Of a stretch of 64,000 nt of DNA, positions 32,671 through 44,290 are shown piece after piece (within the stretch, counting starts at the first letter, position 1; every line of letters begins with the position of its first letter). Both the position numbers and the translations under genes were made by a program. The DNA lies in contig CM022945.1 of NCBI GenBank assembly GCA_012931725.1, positions 153,984,766 to 154,048,765 of the forward strand, in the 5' to 3' direction. The DNA is from Litsea cubeba (taxonomy: Eukaryota; Streptophyta; Magnoliopsida; Laurales; Lauraceae). Under the pieces are notes generated by a model, which saw nothing but the letters and a program-made list of their open reading frames with translations, did not search any database and was not told where the DNA came from.

Positions 32671-34449
32671 TGAAGGCGATGGTTGCACTGGCTGCTTTTT
32701 TAACCGAGAGGCATTCAATGCATGATCCCTCAGTTTTCTTCTTTTCTCCCTTTGAGGAGGCTTCTGAGTTTTTGACCTGGTAATCCATTTCAATTGGAGG
32801 ACTTGCGGGGCATGTTTGTCGACATCCTCATTCAGCTTTTGTAATTCCGAGATGAGATTATCACGAGTGTGCGGAGACATTCGCAACAAATCTAGGATGT
32901 GCAGACGTGCAGGTATGTGCTTGAAGTGTTCAATCAAGTCATACTTGAAAGCCTCCTTAGGGCCTGCATGTTCATCATTGCTGCCACTAGGGGCGCTTAC
33001 AACATCTTTTCCCGAAGGATTTACATATGTAAAGGAAGATTGGTTGTAATTTTTGTGGTAGTCCCGGCCAGAGCGGGTGCCTCTACTAACTTCGAGAGAT
33101 TCTTGAGAAGGGTCTTCATTTGGAAGATTATCTTCAGGATCAAGAGGCTGTCACTTTTCATTTGCTGAGGATGAATCAGCAGCAGAGTTGCCATCCTCAG
33201 TGATTGTGTTGCACGGAGCATTTTCCGGGAACAAGTCCTGAACAGCATCCAGCAACCTTTCTTCTTCGTTGACTAATTCATCGTCCCAAGCATCAATAGC
33301 TGGGAATTCTTCAGTCAGGAAGGGTGTGAACTTTGAAGTCATAGTCTCAGGAGAAGAAACCTAAGAGGGTGTCATCCCAGTGAAAGTCACGTGAGACGAG
33401 GTGGCTTCAGAAGATACATTGCTAGGCGTCACCGGAGTGTAAGTGCTCTCATCAGACGATGCTTCGGAAGAGCTATAATCCCGAATTATCACATTACAGG
33501 AAGCTCTGACGGGAGACGTTGCCTGATCGGAGTCAGACTCATGCTCGGATGTAAGAGGATCATCTATCCAGCAATTTTCTCCATTTTCAAGAGTTAAGGG
33601 AGGAAGTACCTGGTGGTCTTCAGGGACTTCAGGCTCTGGGTTGCGAGGAGGCTCGTTGACGCGGTCTTGCTCTTGTTCTAGAGTGAGTCGTTGCAAGATC
33701 CTTGCATATTCTTCAAGATCAGGCATGGGAGCCGGATCTTCTTCTTCATCAACTCTTTGTGGCTCAACGTGGTTGATTTCCACTGGAGTAATGAGAGATG
33801 CTGAGTCAGCAGCATTTTCTTGTACATCCTCTTGGTCTTCTTCATCATCAGACCAGGATCCCTGTGGCTGTAGGGGGTTATACCAGATTACTGGCATAAG
33901 ATGAGACTCAGGAACCCATTCTTCATCGGAGAGATATTCTCCTGTTTCAAGGGACTCCTCCCACTCGTCTGTGTAGTTGGATTCGAATCCATCATCGGTG
34001 TCGCTGGACTCGTATCCATCAATGGAGAATCCAGCTACCGAATTGCAAGAGTATGATGCCTCCTGCATGGCTTCTTTGAATTGAGGTGGCATGAAATCAC
34101 TGAGAGTGAATTTTCTTACCCCCTTTGAAGTCTCTGGAAGGGATATTTTTGTTGCCTCCAGTGAAACGGTAGAGGAAGCCTCTGCCTTTTCTTTGACCTC
34201 TAGTTTTGGCTGGGTCTTCTCTTGTCGTTTGAGCTTGAGGAGATGCTTCCTAGCCTGCCTTCGCTGTTGAGCTGTAGGCTTTGTTTTCACGACCTCCCAA
34301 TTTTCATCTTCCAGGAGATCGGGATGTACCCATATCGGTTGTCCGTCTGGTGTCGGGTAAGGAACTAGTTCCTCGGACGCTTCGATTGAGTTATCACCTT
34401 GAAGGAAGTAGTGATCTTTTTCTTCGGTGATTTTGATGTTTGTCCACAT
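32635..34449 (-). pseudogene. Tat-4 acidic linker between gag and protease
   Basis: Two long open stretches are seen (34449 to 33361 and 33342 to 32635) with one TGA inside the second near 33150. The first is strongly acidic and rich in S, P and Q, with short recognisable pieces such as YPTPDGQPIWVHPDLL. The second contains FKYDLIEHFKHIPARLHIL and LLRMSPHTRDNLI, a helical block that commonly precedes the protease in plant gypsy polyproteins. No catalytic motif is seen. Confidence 0.62.
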
Positions 34450-34797
34450 GTCACCATGTTGATGGAGGCAGGCCCATAGTTTTTGTCAAAGGTGATGACT
34501 CCGTTTTTCCACATCTCGTTTATTTTCTCCCTCACAACGAAGCATTGATTGAGAGGATGTGAGATCATCCGGTGGTATGGACAGTACCGAGGATCGTTGG
34601 TTTTGCCAACATCACCCGGTCTTTTTTGTTCAGGCAAGGTGAGCTTGCCGTTTGCCACAAGAGCCCCGAAGATTTCATCAACATCTTTATCAAACGGGTA
34701 TTTCTTCTCTACTCGTTCTTTGAAGGCATCTGAGAGTTCAGGTCTCTTACCAGCAACTTTATTTTCAGCTTTCTTTGGTGGCTGAGGAGCTGACTTG
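34365..34797 (-). pseudogene. Tat-4 gag C-terminal zinc-binding-like segment
   Basis: The segment continues the gag frame after the TAG at 34800. The key piece is YCPYHRMISHPLNQCFV, a C-x2-H-x6-H-x4-C arrangement found in this lineage in place of the classic CCHC knuckle. A frameshift near 34440 leads to the acidic linker. The stop after gag (EVLNV) is a single codon in otherwise continuous homology, so it may be a mutation rather than a natural gag/pol stop. Confidence 0.62.
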
Positions 34798-34799
34798 GT

Positions 34800-36704
34800 C
34801 TACACATTGAGGACCTCTCTTTTCTTTGGTTTAGAGGTTGCAATGGCGGTTGGCTCTTTTCTTGATGATTTCTGACTGTTAAGGTCTTTAATCACCGTTT
34901 CAGCTTCCATGGAAGCTTCTAGGAGTTCTCCCAGGTTTTTTGATTTGTTGCCGATGATCATGAAGTCATATGTTGATTCATTCTCCCCCTGTTTTAGGCT
35001 GCACAGTTGAGCCATAGTAGCGGGATGATCCTCACCTTTGAAGTGAGTCAGGAAGCGTGTCTCTAGCATGGCCCAGTTTTGGATTGAGTCCTCCGGCAGA
35101 GTGGAGTACCAATCGAAGGCCGTACCTTTTAGGGTACTTGCAAAGAGGCGGATCTTGAGTGCATCTTGATCCGCGATAGCTCCCGTCAGGATCTTGAAGT
35201 GGATGACGTGTTGTCTGGCTGATCCTTTCCCCGTATATGTTTGGAGAGTAGGATGCTTGAATTTTGTGGGGAACGGGACCGAGTCCATCCATAAGGGATA
35301 TGGTGGCTTGATCCCATGCTCCTTGAGTATATCCTCTTCTTTTGCTTTGGCGAGGATACTGTCTACGTCCTTTTTTGTAAGGGCGCGTGACTCATTTTCT
35401 TCTCCATTTACCCCATCATCTTGATGATTCGGAGGAGGTTCATTGTTCGCCTGATTTTGGAAGGCGAGGAGAAGGTTTTCCATCAGAGTTTCAATCCTCT
35501 GCTGGCCCTGTTCCAACTGCTGGATGCGGGTGATCGCATCTTCTGGAGGTGGATTGCGGGGTGGTGGCTCAAAATTTATAGCCAAGACATTTATCCTTCG
35601 TGATTCGAACGAAGAAACTGTCCTGGTGACTGAGCTGGGGCTCATTCTTTTTGAAGAAGAGCTTGAGGAAGGATCACTCTGCTGTCCTTTGCTTGAAGGA
35701 GCAGGGGATTCTTCTAAATGTCTTCTTGTCCTGGAGACGCTACGGGTCATCGGACGTCGGACATGGATTTTTGTTGCTGATTTTTGGCGCCTTTTGGTTT
35801 TTCCAACCATATGGACGGCAGTAACTTGGTTGGGTCTTTCTTTTTCGACCCATTTGGGAGAGACTTGAAGTGTGGGAGGCTGGGTCCTTTGCTTCTCTAG
35901 TCTCTTTTGCCGGTATGACGCGCGGCGGCGTATACGACGAGCAATTTGAGCTTCGGTCAGCTCTGGCTGGGCTTTGACGATGAAGGATGTGCTCCCTCTG
36001 GCGCAGCAGCTGAGATTGTCTTCTTTGCAGCTGGGCAAGGACAGGATGCGAACCCTATCCTTCGCCAGTTGCAGCGAAGCTTTGAATTTTTGGAGTTCGG
36101 CCCCTGTAGAGATGAACGGTCGAACTGTAGGTTTGTAGGCCTTAGCAGGTGCTTGTAGAGGCCTTGTGATGCATGATTTGATTTTGGGCTTGTAGGAACA
36201 AGCCGGCTCATGCTGGGATGCTTTGGAAGTCAGGTTGGAGATGGGTCTCTCCTCTTTTATGTAAGCAAGAGGGTAGAACTGGTTCTCCTTGAGTGGGGCC
36301 AGGAATGCTGGCTTAGTGGATGTTTGGGACCTTCTCTGTTTTGGTGAAGGTCTTGGGGACCAAGTCTTGGGATAGACCTGGTTGCTTGCAGGTCGAGGCT
36401 TCATGGGGGTGCCACGGGCTTCAGGCCTGCTGGTGCTCGCCTTTGGTGTCATGGTAGTGACACGTTGAGAGGCGAGTTTCTGCTTCTTGGAGGGAGCAGT
36501 TTGTTCCTCGGGAAGTGGGAATGGTCCCAGCGTCCCAAAGACGATAGTCCGGGGAGTCGAGGTCGACCCGGAGTTCAGAGAGTTGCCGAGGGAGTTGACA
36601 CTTCGGCAGCTGATGGGGCGCTTGTAGGTGCGCGCAGTTTGCTTCTGTTGAAGCATGATTTGGTGCTTGTTTTCATCGAAAGTAATGGTTAGTGAAGCTG
36701 CCAT
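34800..36704 (-). pseudogene. Tat-4 gag
   Basis: An open frame of 634 residues starts at ATG 36704 (MAASLTITFDENKH). I chose this start over an upstream in-frame ATG at 36755 because the sequence becomes protein-like there. The N-terminal two thirds is basic, proline- and serine-rich and probably disordered, with RRIRRRASYRQKRLEKQR. The retrotransposon gag (capsid-like) domain is about residues 480-600: FKHPTLQTYTGKG, LKGTAFDWYSTLPE and LCSLKQGENESTYDFM. Directly after STYDFM the sequence jumps to IGNKSKNLGELLEASMEAE, suggesting an in-frame deletion of the C-terminal capsid part. The protein would package element RNA. It ends at TAG 34800. Confidence 0.75.
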
Positions 36705-36759
36705 TGTTAGTTTTCGAAAAGTTTCTGAAACAAGACCACATCCATTAGTAATCACAAGA

Positions 36760-38295
36760 ATATAATGATCATAAATGGGAAGTTCTATGGTTTCGTCTTT
36801 TCAAATTGCTCGAGGGAGATGACCCAAGCAATATGAGGAAGGCAAAATGCCATAGAGGGTACAATTGTTCTGATCGCAGGTATGGTAAGCCCAGAATGAG
36901 CGTCCCAGTGACTGCTAGAAGCAATTGTAAACTTAAATTTGACTTATCGAGAAACAAAGCTTGCTCGAGATAAGAAGAATATAAAGTTTGGAGTTACAGA
37001 TGTGCCGGTCGCAATACAGTAAACCCTGAAAGGGCGTACTAGTACCGCTAGACACAAATGTTTTGAGACCGCATCCATGAGATGAGATTCTCTGTTTTGA
37101 AAGGTCAAAATTGGATTCATCAAAGAGAGCAGATGGTATTCCAATCTGAACACGGGCTCAGCGATTTCCGCGAGCGCCAGTGCTCAGAAAGAAATGAACC
37201 ATAATTTCTCGAATCTGAATCTAGAAATGACGAGTTTTTTTTTTTGAAAAGCCAATATCGGGTTCATCAAAGAGAGCAAAAGGCACTCCAATCTGAACAC
37301 GGGCTCAGCGATTTCCGCGAGTGCCAGTGCTCAGAAAGGAGAAGACCAAGATTTCTCCAATCTAAACCCAAAATGACGGAAGTTTTTTTTTTTTGAAGAT
37401 TTTGAAGATTTTTTTTTTAAATCTTTTTTTTTATTTTTTTATTTTTTTTTTAAGATTTTTTTTTTGAATTTTTTTTTTATTTTTTATTTTTTATTTTAAA
37501 ATTTTTATTTTTTAAAAAAATTTATTTTTTTAAAAAAATTTATTTAAAAGACGAGAGAGTACACATAGGCCTCCTAACCCGGTCTTATGAAATCTTGATT
37601 GATAGAATTGCCCCCAGGTAAGGGTAGGATTACTTAATGAACCCGTTTGGAGGACCCTTGCCTAGAACAGTTAAGCTGTCTCCACACTCTGGACAAGGCT
37701 TTTCTTTAAATCAACCATGATCAAAGAACACAGTTGGTTTAACCTTAGTGTCTATGTCTTTTTTTTTGTTTTATATATATATATATTTTATTTTTAATGA
37801 ACTCATCGAAGAGAAACGATGGCCCAAAACCTTAGTCGAACAGGCTCAACATTTCTGCAAGCGCGATGAACGATAGGAACGGATCAAGGTTTCTCAATTT
37901 TGAATCCAAAATGAGAAATCTAATTTTTATTATTATTATTTTTTTAGATCTTTAATGAACTCATCGAAGAGAAACGATGGCCCAAAACCTTAGTCGAACA
38001 GGCTCAACATTTCTGCAAGCGCGATGAACGATAGGAACGGATCAAGGTTTCTCAATTTTGAATCCAAAATGAAAAATCTGATTTTTTGTTTTTTTTTTTT
38101 GAAAAGAGAAATAGTGGAAATAAATTCAAAGAATTAGAAATTTCCAAAAAATCTCATCTCATTTTTTTTAGATGCGGAATCCAACATAGGCCACCAATTA
38201 TAAAGTAGCGAAGGAATCGAGAAAAGAAATATAAGCATAGAGCAAAATATATGATATGCAAATATTTCATTTCTAGCATCGTGTTCTCAAATAAA
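36760..38295 (-). other. Tat-4 untranslated leader with direct repeats and T-rich tract
   Basis: The leader lies between primer site and gag and has no long credible frame. A repeat of about 100 bp containing ACACGGGCTCAGCGATTTCC occurs at about 37120-37220 and 37250-37345. A second repeat of about 120 bp containing AACTCATCGAAGAGAAACGA occurs at about 37797-37910 and 37950-38070. Between them, 37385-37560 is almost pure T and A. Such repeats could be packaging or promoter structure, but nothing proves it. Confidence 0.6.
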
Positions 38296-38317
38296 CGAGT
38301 CCCACCGGGTGGAGCCA
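38296..38317 (-). promoter_or_regulatory. Candidate primer-binding site of Tat-4
   Basis: Three bases after the LTR end the minus strand reads TGGCTCCACCCGGTGGGACT. Primer sites usually start TGG (complement of tRNA CCA), and the complementary sequence (AGTCCCACCGGGTGGAGCCA) looks like a tRNA T-arm plus acceptor end. I could not assign the tRNA. Confidence 0.55.
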
Positions 38318-38320
38318 GCT

Positions 38321-40861
38321 TGATGGACCGCGCTCCTGCTCGGTTCTACCGAGGTCGGCGGACGTGGGAGTCCGTTGGGTCCGACCATTTTGTAACCGGG
38401 GGGCAGAGGCGCGCATCAACATTTTTGTTGTGTGGGTGTGCCAGATTTTCTATTTTACTTGGAATTGCATTGGTGATCCGGAGATCAACCTTCGCAAGTA
38501 AAAAGGAAATCAACTTCTTTCAAGTTTTCCATTGCACATATATTTAAGAAAAGAGACATTTTTCTTGGTTTGCCGTGAAAGGCGATTTTTTTGGCATTTA
38601 TAGCCGATTTTGGCGTTTATAGCCGGTTTCCGGCGTTAATAGCCGTTTTACAATCCTTATCAATAATGAAAGACAAGAATTGTGATTTTTGTCTCTTTTG
38701 AAAAAATACAAACTACAATGAAAGCAAGAAAAGGAGGATCTAACTTCTCAGGAGATTGTGGGGGACCCGTTTAGATTGACGGTCGCAAGCCATATGTGGG
38801 CTTCGCCATCATCCATGCAGATGAGAACAGAGGATGCTATTGATTCGCTTGGCTTGGCTATAACCTCAGGTTTTTAGAGGACAAAGACAAAAAGGAGGTC
38901 CTATGTCCAATAAAAAGCCGAGTAGACGGGCTGAAAAGCCACGTCTAAGCCATTTGGAGGTAGAAGGAGAAGGTAAGGACCTTGGGGGGGGGGGGACCCC
39001 CAAGGGACTTTTGTCACCTTGTAGCGGTGGTCGGTGTAGAATTTTCGCAGAGTTTTCTCTCTTTTCCTTCTCTGAATTTCTGTGCTTTGTCTGTGTCTGT
39101 GTCTGTGATTTTTCTTCGATCTCTTTCTTCTTGGAGAGCTCTCCTATTTATAGGCTTTTAGGTAGCCATTTAGGAGGGTTTATGGGCTTTTATTGTCATT
39201 AAGCCGCATAATGGGAGGAGTTACAGGATTTAAATCTTTATTTTGTAACTCCTTTTTCTTGGCTTCTGATTGGCCGGAGGAGATTGAGGGCATTTAATCG
39301 CCTTTAATCGCCATGATGGGAGGAGTTTCATGGGTTAAATGCCATGAATCTCTTGACTTGTAATTCTCGGATGCTTGCTTCTGATTGGTCCATCCAAAGA
39401 AATGGAGTAATGACTGTAATAAAGCTAGTCAATTAATCGCATTAAGTGGTCGCCGAGCAGTTGAAGAGTCGCGGGCCGTGCCGCGTCTTTTGGGATTCTT
39501 CTGGTAATGATCATCGATGGATCTTCATGTAGATCGAAATCGGATGACCATGTGACTTCAGGTGTTGGTTGCCAACAGCGGGTCAGTGCCATCTGTCATG
39601 TCGATTTCTCGATCGGTCGGGTAGAAAGCACACTTTTTTTGGTTGACCGGGTGGCGATCAATGTTGTTTTCGATACTTTTGATGATTGACCCGTGTTTTT
39701 GACGGATGTCAGAGGATTTGGTGTCTCAAAAGTATGAGTTTTGGAAACTACCAGAGGCTGGACGCTTCGAATCGTGAAAAAACGGCGAAAACCGGGGTTT
39801 CCGGGGCCTTCCCGGCGATCCTGGGCTCCAGGGTCGCAGGGGGTTTTTCCCCTTTTTGTCCCATTTTGTGTCCATTTTTGCTGTTTTTTTATTCTTTTTT
39901 CTTCTGTATTTTTCCTTGACATTTTTGACCATTTATTGGGCTGATTTCTCTGTAGGAAACCTGATGAGAATCCTTGCATTTTATTTTGCAAAGTTTCCAA
40001 TTTCTTGAGAAAGCCGAAGACTTTCAAATCGCGCAGAGCTGCCGATTTTCGTCAGAAGCTGAAACTGGGTTAAACGATGTCGGAATGACCTGAAATTTGG
40101 TGTGAAGCCTCCTGAGCAATAAATAAGACCAACCATAGGCTTTTGTTTGAGTTTTGAAGCCGTTTGGGGTTCTATCACCAGTAGACTCGCTTTTGTCGCG
40201 ATGAAGATGTCGCGGTTTGATGTGCGGTCAACCGATGTCCGATTAACTTGAAATTTGACAGGGAACCCATTGGAGTCATTTTAAGATGATCCATAGGCTC
40301 TGTCTTGGAAACCATGGTCCCGGAGAGCTTTGCCACCGAGAGGCCTGATTTGGCTTCCGAGCGTCAAACTATGGTCAAATGTTGTCGAAATGACCTGAAA
40401 TTTGACGTGCAGCCCCTTGTAAGCATTTTGAAGCCGTCCATGTGCTCTATCTGATGAGTGATGGCCTCGGCGGTTCTTGCTGCCGAGAGGCTTGATTTAG
40501 CTGTTCGAGGGTTGATGTGGGCCAAACGTTGTCGGTTTGACTCGGAACTTGACGTGGAGCCTTTTGGATGTATTTTGAGACCATCCATCGGCTCTGATCG
40601 AAGATTTGGTGTCTCCGATGCTTTCGCCGCCGAGAGCTCCTTTTCGGCTGTCGGAGATGCGAAGTTAGGCCAAATAATTTTGAAATGGCCCGAAACTTCT
40701 TGTGTACTCCTCTTTTGGCTGTCTTGAAGGATCTTGCAGTTTTTGTTTGATTCTGAGAAGATTTGGTTTTTTGGGAGTAGCATTGCCTATTTATGGCAGG
40801 TTACGACTTCATGTAGCTCTTTGGATCTTGAAGAGGCAAAGTGACATTTTTGGTGTCAACA
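38321..40861 (-). repeat. Tat-4 5' LTR (2541 bp)
   Basis: It starts at 40861 (TGTTGACACC) and ends at 38321 (GTCCATCA) on the minus strand. TATAAATA (39152 to 39145) would drive the genomic transcript. It is nearly the same as the 3' LTR, but one arm of the GC palindrome is missing (about 39833-39850), and the G-run near 38985 has a different length. Confidence 0.92.
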
Positions 40862-42081
40862 CGCGGCACGGCCTGCCACCTTTCAAAAGCCCCAGCAGCC
40901 ACTTAATGCAGTTAATTGACTCATTTTATGGCAACTTAATGCGGTCATTAACTCATTATTTCGGACGGCCCAATCAGAAACGAGCAAATGGGAGTTACAA
41001 GTCAAAGCAATCATGGCATTAAAACCATGAAACTCCTCCAATCATGGAGATTAAAGGCAATTAAAAGCCCCTAATTATCCATTGGCCAATCAAAAGCCAA
41101 AGAAAAGGAGTTACAAAATAAATGAATTAAAACTTGTAACTCCTCGCATTATGTGGCTTTAATTCATTAAAAGCCCATAAACTCTCCTAATGGCTACCAA
41201 AGGCCTATAAAAGGAGGTCATTCCAAAGGAAAAAGATCCAGAAATCTAAGCACGGTATCCGGAAATCCAAGCATGGAATGCAGAAAATACGAAAGAGAAA
41301 ACTCTGCCAAAGTTGCTACAACAAACTCTCCTCCATTAAAGAAGTCCTGCATCGACACAAGGTGACAAAACTCCCTTGGAGGGTAAACCCCCCCCCCCAC
41401 CCAAGATCTTCTCTTTCTGTCTCCATGGCTTAGATATGGCTTTTCAGCCCGTCTACTTAGATTTTTATTGGATATAGGACCTCTTGGTCTTTATCTTCTA
41501 AAAATCTGAGGTTTAAGCCGAGCCAAGCGAATCAAGAGCATCCTCTGTTCTCATCTACATGGACGATGGCGAAGTCCACACATGAGTTGTGACCGTTAAT
41601 CTGAACGAATCCCCATAATCTCCTGAGAAGTTAGATCCCTTTTCTTGCTTTTCGTTGTATTTTGCATTGTTTAAAGAGACATAAAAAAATCACAGCTCTT
41701 GTCTTTCACTATTGATAAGAATTGTAAATCGCTTTTCATGGCAAAAACCGCCTTTAACAGTAAACATCGCCTTTCACGACAAAAATTGCCTCTTACGGCA
41801 AACCAAATGAAGTCGCCTTTTTACGGCATTCAAAATAAACATGTCTCTTTTCTTTATATGTGCATTGAAAAACTAGAAAAAGTTGATTTCTTTTTCTACT
41901 TGCGCAGGTGGATCTCCGGACCACCACTTACAATTCCAAGTAGAGTATAAAATCTGGCATACCAGCAAAATGTTGATGCTCGCTTCACCCGCCTCCGGTC
42001 GCGAAAGGGTTGGACCCGATGGACTCTCACGTCCACTGACCCCTGTACCGCCGCCAGCGCTCAAAAGAAGCGGGTCCATCA

Positions 42082-42640
42082 GAAACCCCATAAAAGTACC
42101 AACGGAAATATCTCTTTCTATGCTTTGAAATGAGAAACAACTTGGTTGTTTTTTTTTTTTTTAGGAAAAGGCCAAAAGTAAATTCCTAGGAACTAATAGT
42201 AAAGTGGATTCCAATATTAAAAAGGTGTGGGGGTGAAGGAAGGTTAAATGGAGGAAATGTCATGGGTTTCACTTTGACTTGATTTACCGAGGTGATGACA
42301 TTGCCCTTTGTAGATCTTTACCCATACAACAAATCTAGATCCTTTAGTAGGAAGTATTGTTTTTTTCTTAAATTCATCAGTTTTTTTCGGTCGATCCCAT
42401 GCCCGAATAAAGGAGGGTTGCATTAGGTAGGTTGACAACCAACATAAAATTTTTTCACAACCCAAACATGAATTTTGAGATCGCAATATTACAAAATCAT
42501 GCTAAGGGGTTCCTGCTTTAAGCAACACATTGCATCATCGCCCCGTTGCAGTAGAAAACATGCAATGACTACTGGACCATTTTGAACAAGTGGTGCTAAA
42601 GAAATTTGTCCAAAAGAAGAGGAAGATTCAACTTACTACT
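42082..42640. other. Unassigned flank of Tat-3
   Basis: This AT-rich sequence follows the end of the Tat-3 LTR. It has a T-run near 42148. I see no coding region, repeat or known element end. It may be the original target of Tat-3. Confidence 0.5.
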
Positions 42641-42649
42641 TAAAATATA

Positions 42650-44135
42650 GGAACCTTGCTAGGCAAAAGCATGGAGCTGCTCAAAGTAATGAAAAGAATG
42701 AGAGTTAATGTAACATATTTACAAAAGATGGAAAGGGAATAAAGCTAAGGAGCTCACTAATGATTATAAACTCTACTATGCTTGAAAGGATAACGTAAGA
42801 AATGAAGTTAGTTGTAGACAATAATTTTAAAGAGAAAAAATTATGACTAGTGTTAGAGGTAGACATAATTCATATCATCAGAGCAAGATAAGTTGAAAGT
42901 GTCGAGTGGCAATTTTTGGAGGAGATTGATGGTTTACGATGAGAATTTCCAACTAATGAAAGGACTTTTCTTAAGAGGGACTTAAATGGGCATGTAGGAA
43001 AGGATAATAAAGGGTATGGGAGTGCATGGAAGACAAAGATTTGGATAAAAGATTGAGTTAAAAGACACTATCTTAAATTTTGCATTAGCTTTTGATCTTG
43101 TAATAGAAAACGCCTATTTTTAAAAAGAGAGAGAATAATTTAACCACCTATAAAAGTAGAACTAATAGGAGCTTGATAGACTTTTTTCTAATTAGAAAAC
43201 ATGACCGATTGACTTGTAAATACTATAAGGTTATTCTAGGAGAGAGTTTGACCACACAACATATGCTAGTTGTTTTAGATTTTTGCATTAGAAGTAAAAA
43301 ATAGAAGTGTAGTAAATAAAATTTATCTTAAAACAATGTGGAGGGTTTTGAAAAAAGAAAGGGCAATAATATTTACGGATAAAGTATTGAGAAGGGATAA
43401 AGAGATTTTGTGGAAGAAACTACGATGCTGTGAAATCAAATGACTAATTGATTATAAAAGTTGCAAAAGAGGTACTTGGAGAGACAAAAGGGAAACGACA
43501 CTATAATCAAGAAAATTAAATGGTGGAGTGTAGAGGTTTAGGAAGCTATTCAGGGAAAAAGAAGGTACAAGGCTAGGCAAGAGCCGGAGAATATAGAAAA
43601 CTACGACATGTATAAGAAGGTAAATAAAGTAGCTAAAAAAGTTGTAAGTGATGCAATGTCCAAAGCATATGATGACCTATATAATAGGTTGGGAACAAAA
43701 GAAGGAGAGTAATATTTTTAAGCTTGCAAAAATAATTGAAAGGAAAAGTAGGGACTTGGATCATGGCAAATATATTAAGAGCAATGACCATAAGGTTCTA
43801 GTGAAAGATAATAATATTAAAGAAAGTTGGAGAAAATATTTTAGCAAACTTTTAAATGAATAATATATATAAGATATAAGAACAAGAGATAATATTTCGT
43901 TAGCAAAACATAATTTTTCTGTAGAATTAGGGTGGTAAAAGTGAAGAAATCATTGACACAAATGAAGATATGAAAGACTACTATGGGCACATATAACATT
44001 CCGATAAAGGCTTCGAAGTGCTTAGAAAAAATTGGGGGATTTGGTTAACTAGACTCTTTAATATTATATTAATGATAAAGAAAATGTTAGATGAATGAAG
44101 AAGAAGTGTTGTAGTACCTCAATATGATTAAGATA
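42650..44135 (+). pseudogene. RTE-type LINE remnant (endonuclease and start of RT)
   Basis: Across all three frames the translation shows pieces of a non-LTR retrotransposon in the right order. First comes the start of the endonuclease (KSMELLKVMKRMRVN, VVDNNFK), then the endonuclease middle with RGDLNGHVGKDN (catalytic-type GDxNGH) and a C-terminal half with TYKSRTNRSLIDFFLIRK. A linker (SNIFKLAKIIERKSRDLDHG, LVKDNNIKESWRKYFSKLLN) and the start of RT (NIPIKA, near 44000) follow. Frameshifts and stops are frequent, so it is old. It is cut in RT at about 44135, and no poly-A tail or target duplication is visible. Confidence 0.72.
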
Positions 44136-44159
44136 CCTACAAGATTTTAATGGCGGATT

Positions 44160-44290
44160 TTTTCCGCCGCTAAAAGTACCAAAAACCACTGCTGTTACCT
44201 TTAGCAACGGATTAAGAATACCGCCACTAATTAGTAGAACCAATTCATTAGCGGCGGTTTTTTAATCCGCCGCCGAAACCCTTTTATATA
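44160..44290. repeat. GGCGG/CCGCC inverted-repeat fragment, DNA-transposon-like
   Basis: Short blocks such as GGCGGATTTTTTCCGCCGCTAA and TTAGCGGCGGTTTTTTAATCCGCCGCC alternate in both orientations within 130 bp. Similar blocks occur in terminal parts of plant CACTA-type transposons, but no CACTA end is visible. Orientation and family are uncertain. Confidence 0.45.

Larger units (their letters stand above)
17914..40861 (-). mobile_element. Tat-4, full-length Tat-lineage Ty3/gypsy element, 22948 bp
   Basis: The element has two LTRs (minus-strand 5' LTR 38321-40861, 3' LTR 17914-20485), an exact 5-bp duplication CGCGG, a candidate primer site, a polypurine tract and a 17.8-kb interior. On the minus strand it shows gag, protease, G-patch, RT, RNase H, a second RNase H and integrase (36704 to 27755). 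The remaining 7 kb before the 3' LTR carries an antisense gene on the + strand. Two RNase H domains in tandem and an extra gene after integrase mark the Tat lineage (Ogre/Retand relatives). The LTRs differ at only a few percent of sites in the parts I compared, so it is fairly young. Coding frames nevertheless carry stops and frameshifts, so it is probably non-autonomous. Confidence 0.92.
12172..42081 (+). mobile_element. Tat-3, oldest visible Tat layer (3' part)
   Basis: This + strand Tat element is seen from the spacer after integrase to the end of its 3' LTR. It holds tandem repeats (12240-13200), a broken antisense gene (13401-15254, minus), promoter repeats, and a 3' LTR starting at 16519, split by Tat-4 and ending at 42081. 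Bases 12172-12240 match the complement of 27420-27497 of Tat-4, placing the Tat-2 insertion in the integrase/antisense-gene spacer. Its gag-pol would lie left of the window. Confidence 0.8.
16519..42081 (+). repeat. Tat-3 3' LTR, split by Tat-4
   Basis: The first part is 16519-17913 (TGTTGACACC start after a CAAGGGGGCATT purine tract). The second part is 40867-42081 (end GGGTCCATCA). Together they make 2610 bp. The insert is bounded by CGCGG at 17909-17913 and 40862-40866. The LTR keeps TATAAAAG at 41206-41213. It is more diverged from the other copies than Tat-4, which fits its being the oldest layer. Confidence 0.87.

Noticed and set aside
38296..38317. tRNA-like end sequence as a possible tRNA gene
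   Set aside because: Only the 3' end is represented, in the position of a primer site; no cloverleaf upstream.
17914..40861. Tat-4 as a currently autonomous element
   Set aside because: Stops after gag, between protease and G-patch, before and after RT and before integrase, plus frameshifts near 34440 and 32660, argue against a complete polyprotein.
42244..42486. 80-codon minus-strand frame in the Tat-3 flank
   Set aside because: No similarity to any family that I recognise and no supporting signals.
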